Origin: GCA-2729515 sp036336695
Lineage (GTDB): Bacteria > Myxococcota_A > UBA9160 > SMWR01
NCBI GenBank assembly: GCA_036336695.1
Contig: JAYZFQ010000113.1
Location: 1-14,136, forward strand
Reading direction: 5' to 3'
Length of the DNA: 14,136 nucleotides
Part shown: positions 13,807 through 14,136 of the stretch, one piece after another
Layout: the number at the start of each line of letters is the position of its first letter
How positions within the stretch are numbered: the stretch's first letter is position 1
The notes under the pieces: model-generated
What the model saw: the letters and a program-made list of their open reading frames with translations, nothing else
Databases searched by the model: none
What the model was told of the DNA's origin: nothing
Translations under genes and position numbers: made by a program

Positions 13807-14136
13807 TCAACCGGCGAGTTCGAAGGCCTCCAGGCGAGGAGCGTCCATTTCCTCCCGGAAGCGGTCGAAGGTCCAGGGCCAGCTGGCGGGGATGCCGCGG
13901 TCGTCGAGGTACCAGCTGCGGCAACCGGTGCTCCAGACGGTGTTCCTGGCCGCTTCGATCCGCTCGCGATCGAACTGCGCCGTGGCGGCGCGGGAAGCGC
14001 TGATCTCGCGGCAGCGTCCCGAACGAACGAAGTCGACGAGTTGCAGGATGTAATCGAGCTGGAGTTCCGCGATTTCGATCAGCGAGAAGTTCCCCACCGG
14101 CCCGTTGGGACCGTTCAGCATGAAGAAGTTCGGGAA
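13807..14136 (-). CDS. flavin-containing monooxygenase/Baeyer-Villiger-type monooxygenase (C-terminal part)
   Basis: The frame is open to the right edge (FPNFF before MLNGPN), so the ATG at 14121 is internal and only the last 109 residues of a roughly 500-residue protein are seen. FFMLNGPNGPVGNFSLIE matches the FAD-domain segment FxxxGPN...NSLI of class B flavin monooxygenases, and TGCRSWYLDDRG near the C-terminus is a typical signature of the Baeyer-Villiger/flavin monooxygenase subgroup. The family oxygenates ketones to esters or lactones, or heteroatoms, using NADPH and FAD in the cytosol. The substrate is unknown. It lies upstream of the fatty-acid-hydroxylase-like gene, with 137 bp containing two hairpins between its stop and ATG 13669. 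Confidence 0.88.
   Translation of the reverse strand, partial: FPNFFMLNGPNGPVGNFSLIEIAELQLDYILQLVDFVRSGRCREISASRAATAQFDRERIEAARNTVWSTGCRSWYLDDRGIPASWPWTFDRFREEMDAPRLEAFELAG

Overview
This window is GC-rich bacterial DNA, tightly packed with protein genes on both strands. I see no rRNA, tRNA, CRISPR array, transposase or integrase. Very high third-position GC, many GTG/TTG starts and a dense mix of SDR, P450, Rieske and FAD enzymes suggest an uncultured environmental proteobacterium-like lineage (deltaproteobacterial, Myxococcota or Binatia type). That placement is inference. A probable selenoprotein means the genome should also carry selA, selB, selC and selD, none of which lies in this window.

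Layout, left to right. (1) The C-terminal part of a fumarate-reductase/ketosteroid-dehydrogenase-type flavoprotein (+, cut by the left edge). (2) A minus-strand operon read 4835 to 1290: SDR, cytochrome P450, metal-dependent amidohydrolase, and a 35-codon ORF joined to the amidohydrolase by an ATGA overlap. (3) A lone extended-SDR/epimerase (+, 4970-5887) that shares its last four bases with the next convergent operon. (4) A minus-strand operon read 8608 to 5884: Rieske oxygenase, SnoaL/NTF2-like protein, SDR. The Rieske stop codon directly abuts the SnoaL start codon. (5) A plus-strand pair, 8669-10648: an SDR and a redoxin with an in-frame UGA. (6) A minus-strand run from the right edge to 10645: C-terminus of a flavin monooxygenase, a fatty-acid-hydroxylase/sterol-desaturase, an exported metallophosphoesterase and a PlsC-type acyltransferase.

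The main discovery is gene (5), positions 9434-10648. Simple gene calling breaks it into a 72-codon ORF and a separate downstream ORF. Both are in the same frame and are separated only by a UGA at 9650-9652 plus 27 further open nucleotides. The UGA sits exactly where the first cysteine of the redoxin W-C-P-x-C motif belongs, giving W-U-P-P-C. A perfect 8-bp stem-loop with G at the start of its loop begins 14 nt after the UGA, where a bacterial SECIS element should be. The C-terminal half resembles the N-terminal (alpha) domain of DsbD, so the product looks like a Sec-redoxin/DsbD-alpha fusion.

As a system, the window resembles an oxidative catabolic or tailoring island. Four oxygenase classes (P450, Rieske, di-iron hydroxylase, FAD monooxygenase) and a desaturating-type flavoprotein sit with four SDR-superfamily genes that could oxidise or reduce the resulting alcohols and ketones, plus a SnoaL-like protein and an amidohydrolase. 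No ferredoxin or ferredoxin reductase is present, so redox partners for the P450 and Rieske enzymes must be encoded elsewhere. Steroid, terpenoid or other hydrophobic substrates are plausible, but no substrate can be read from the sequence. The Sec-redoxin could deal with peroxides or disulfides in such an oxygenase-rich setting; that is inference.
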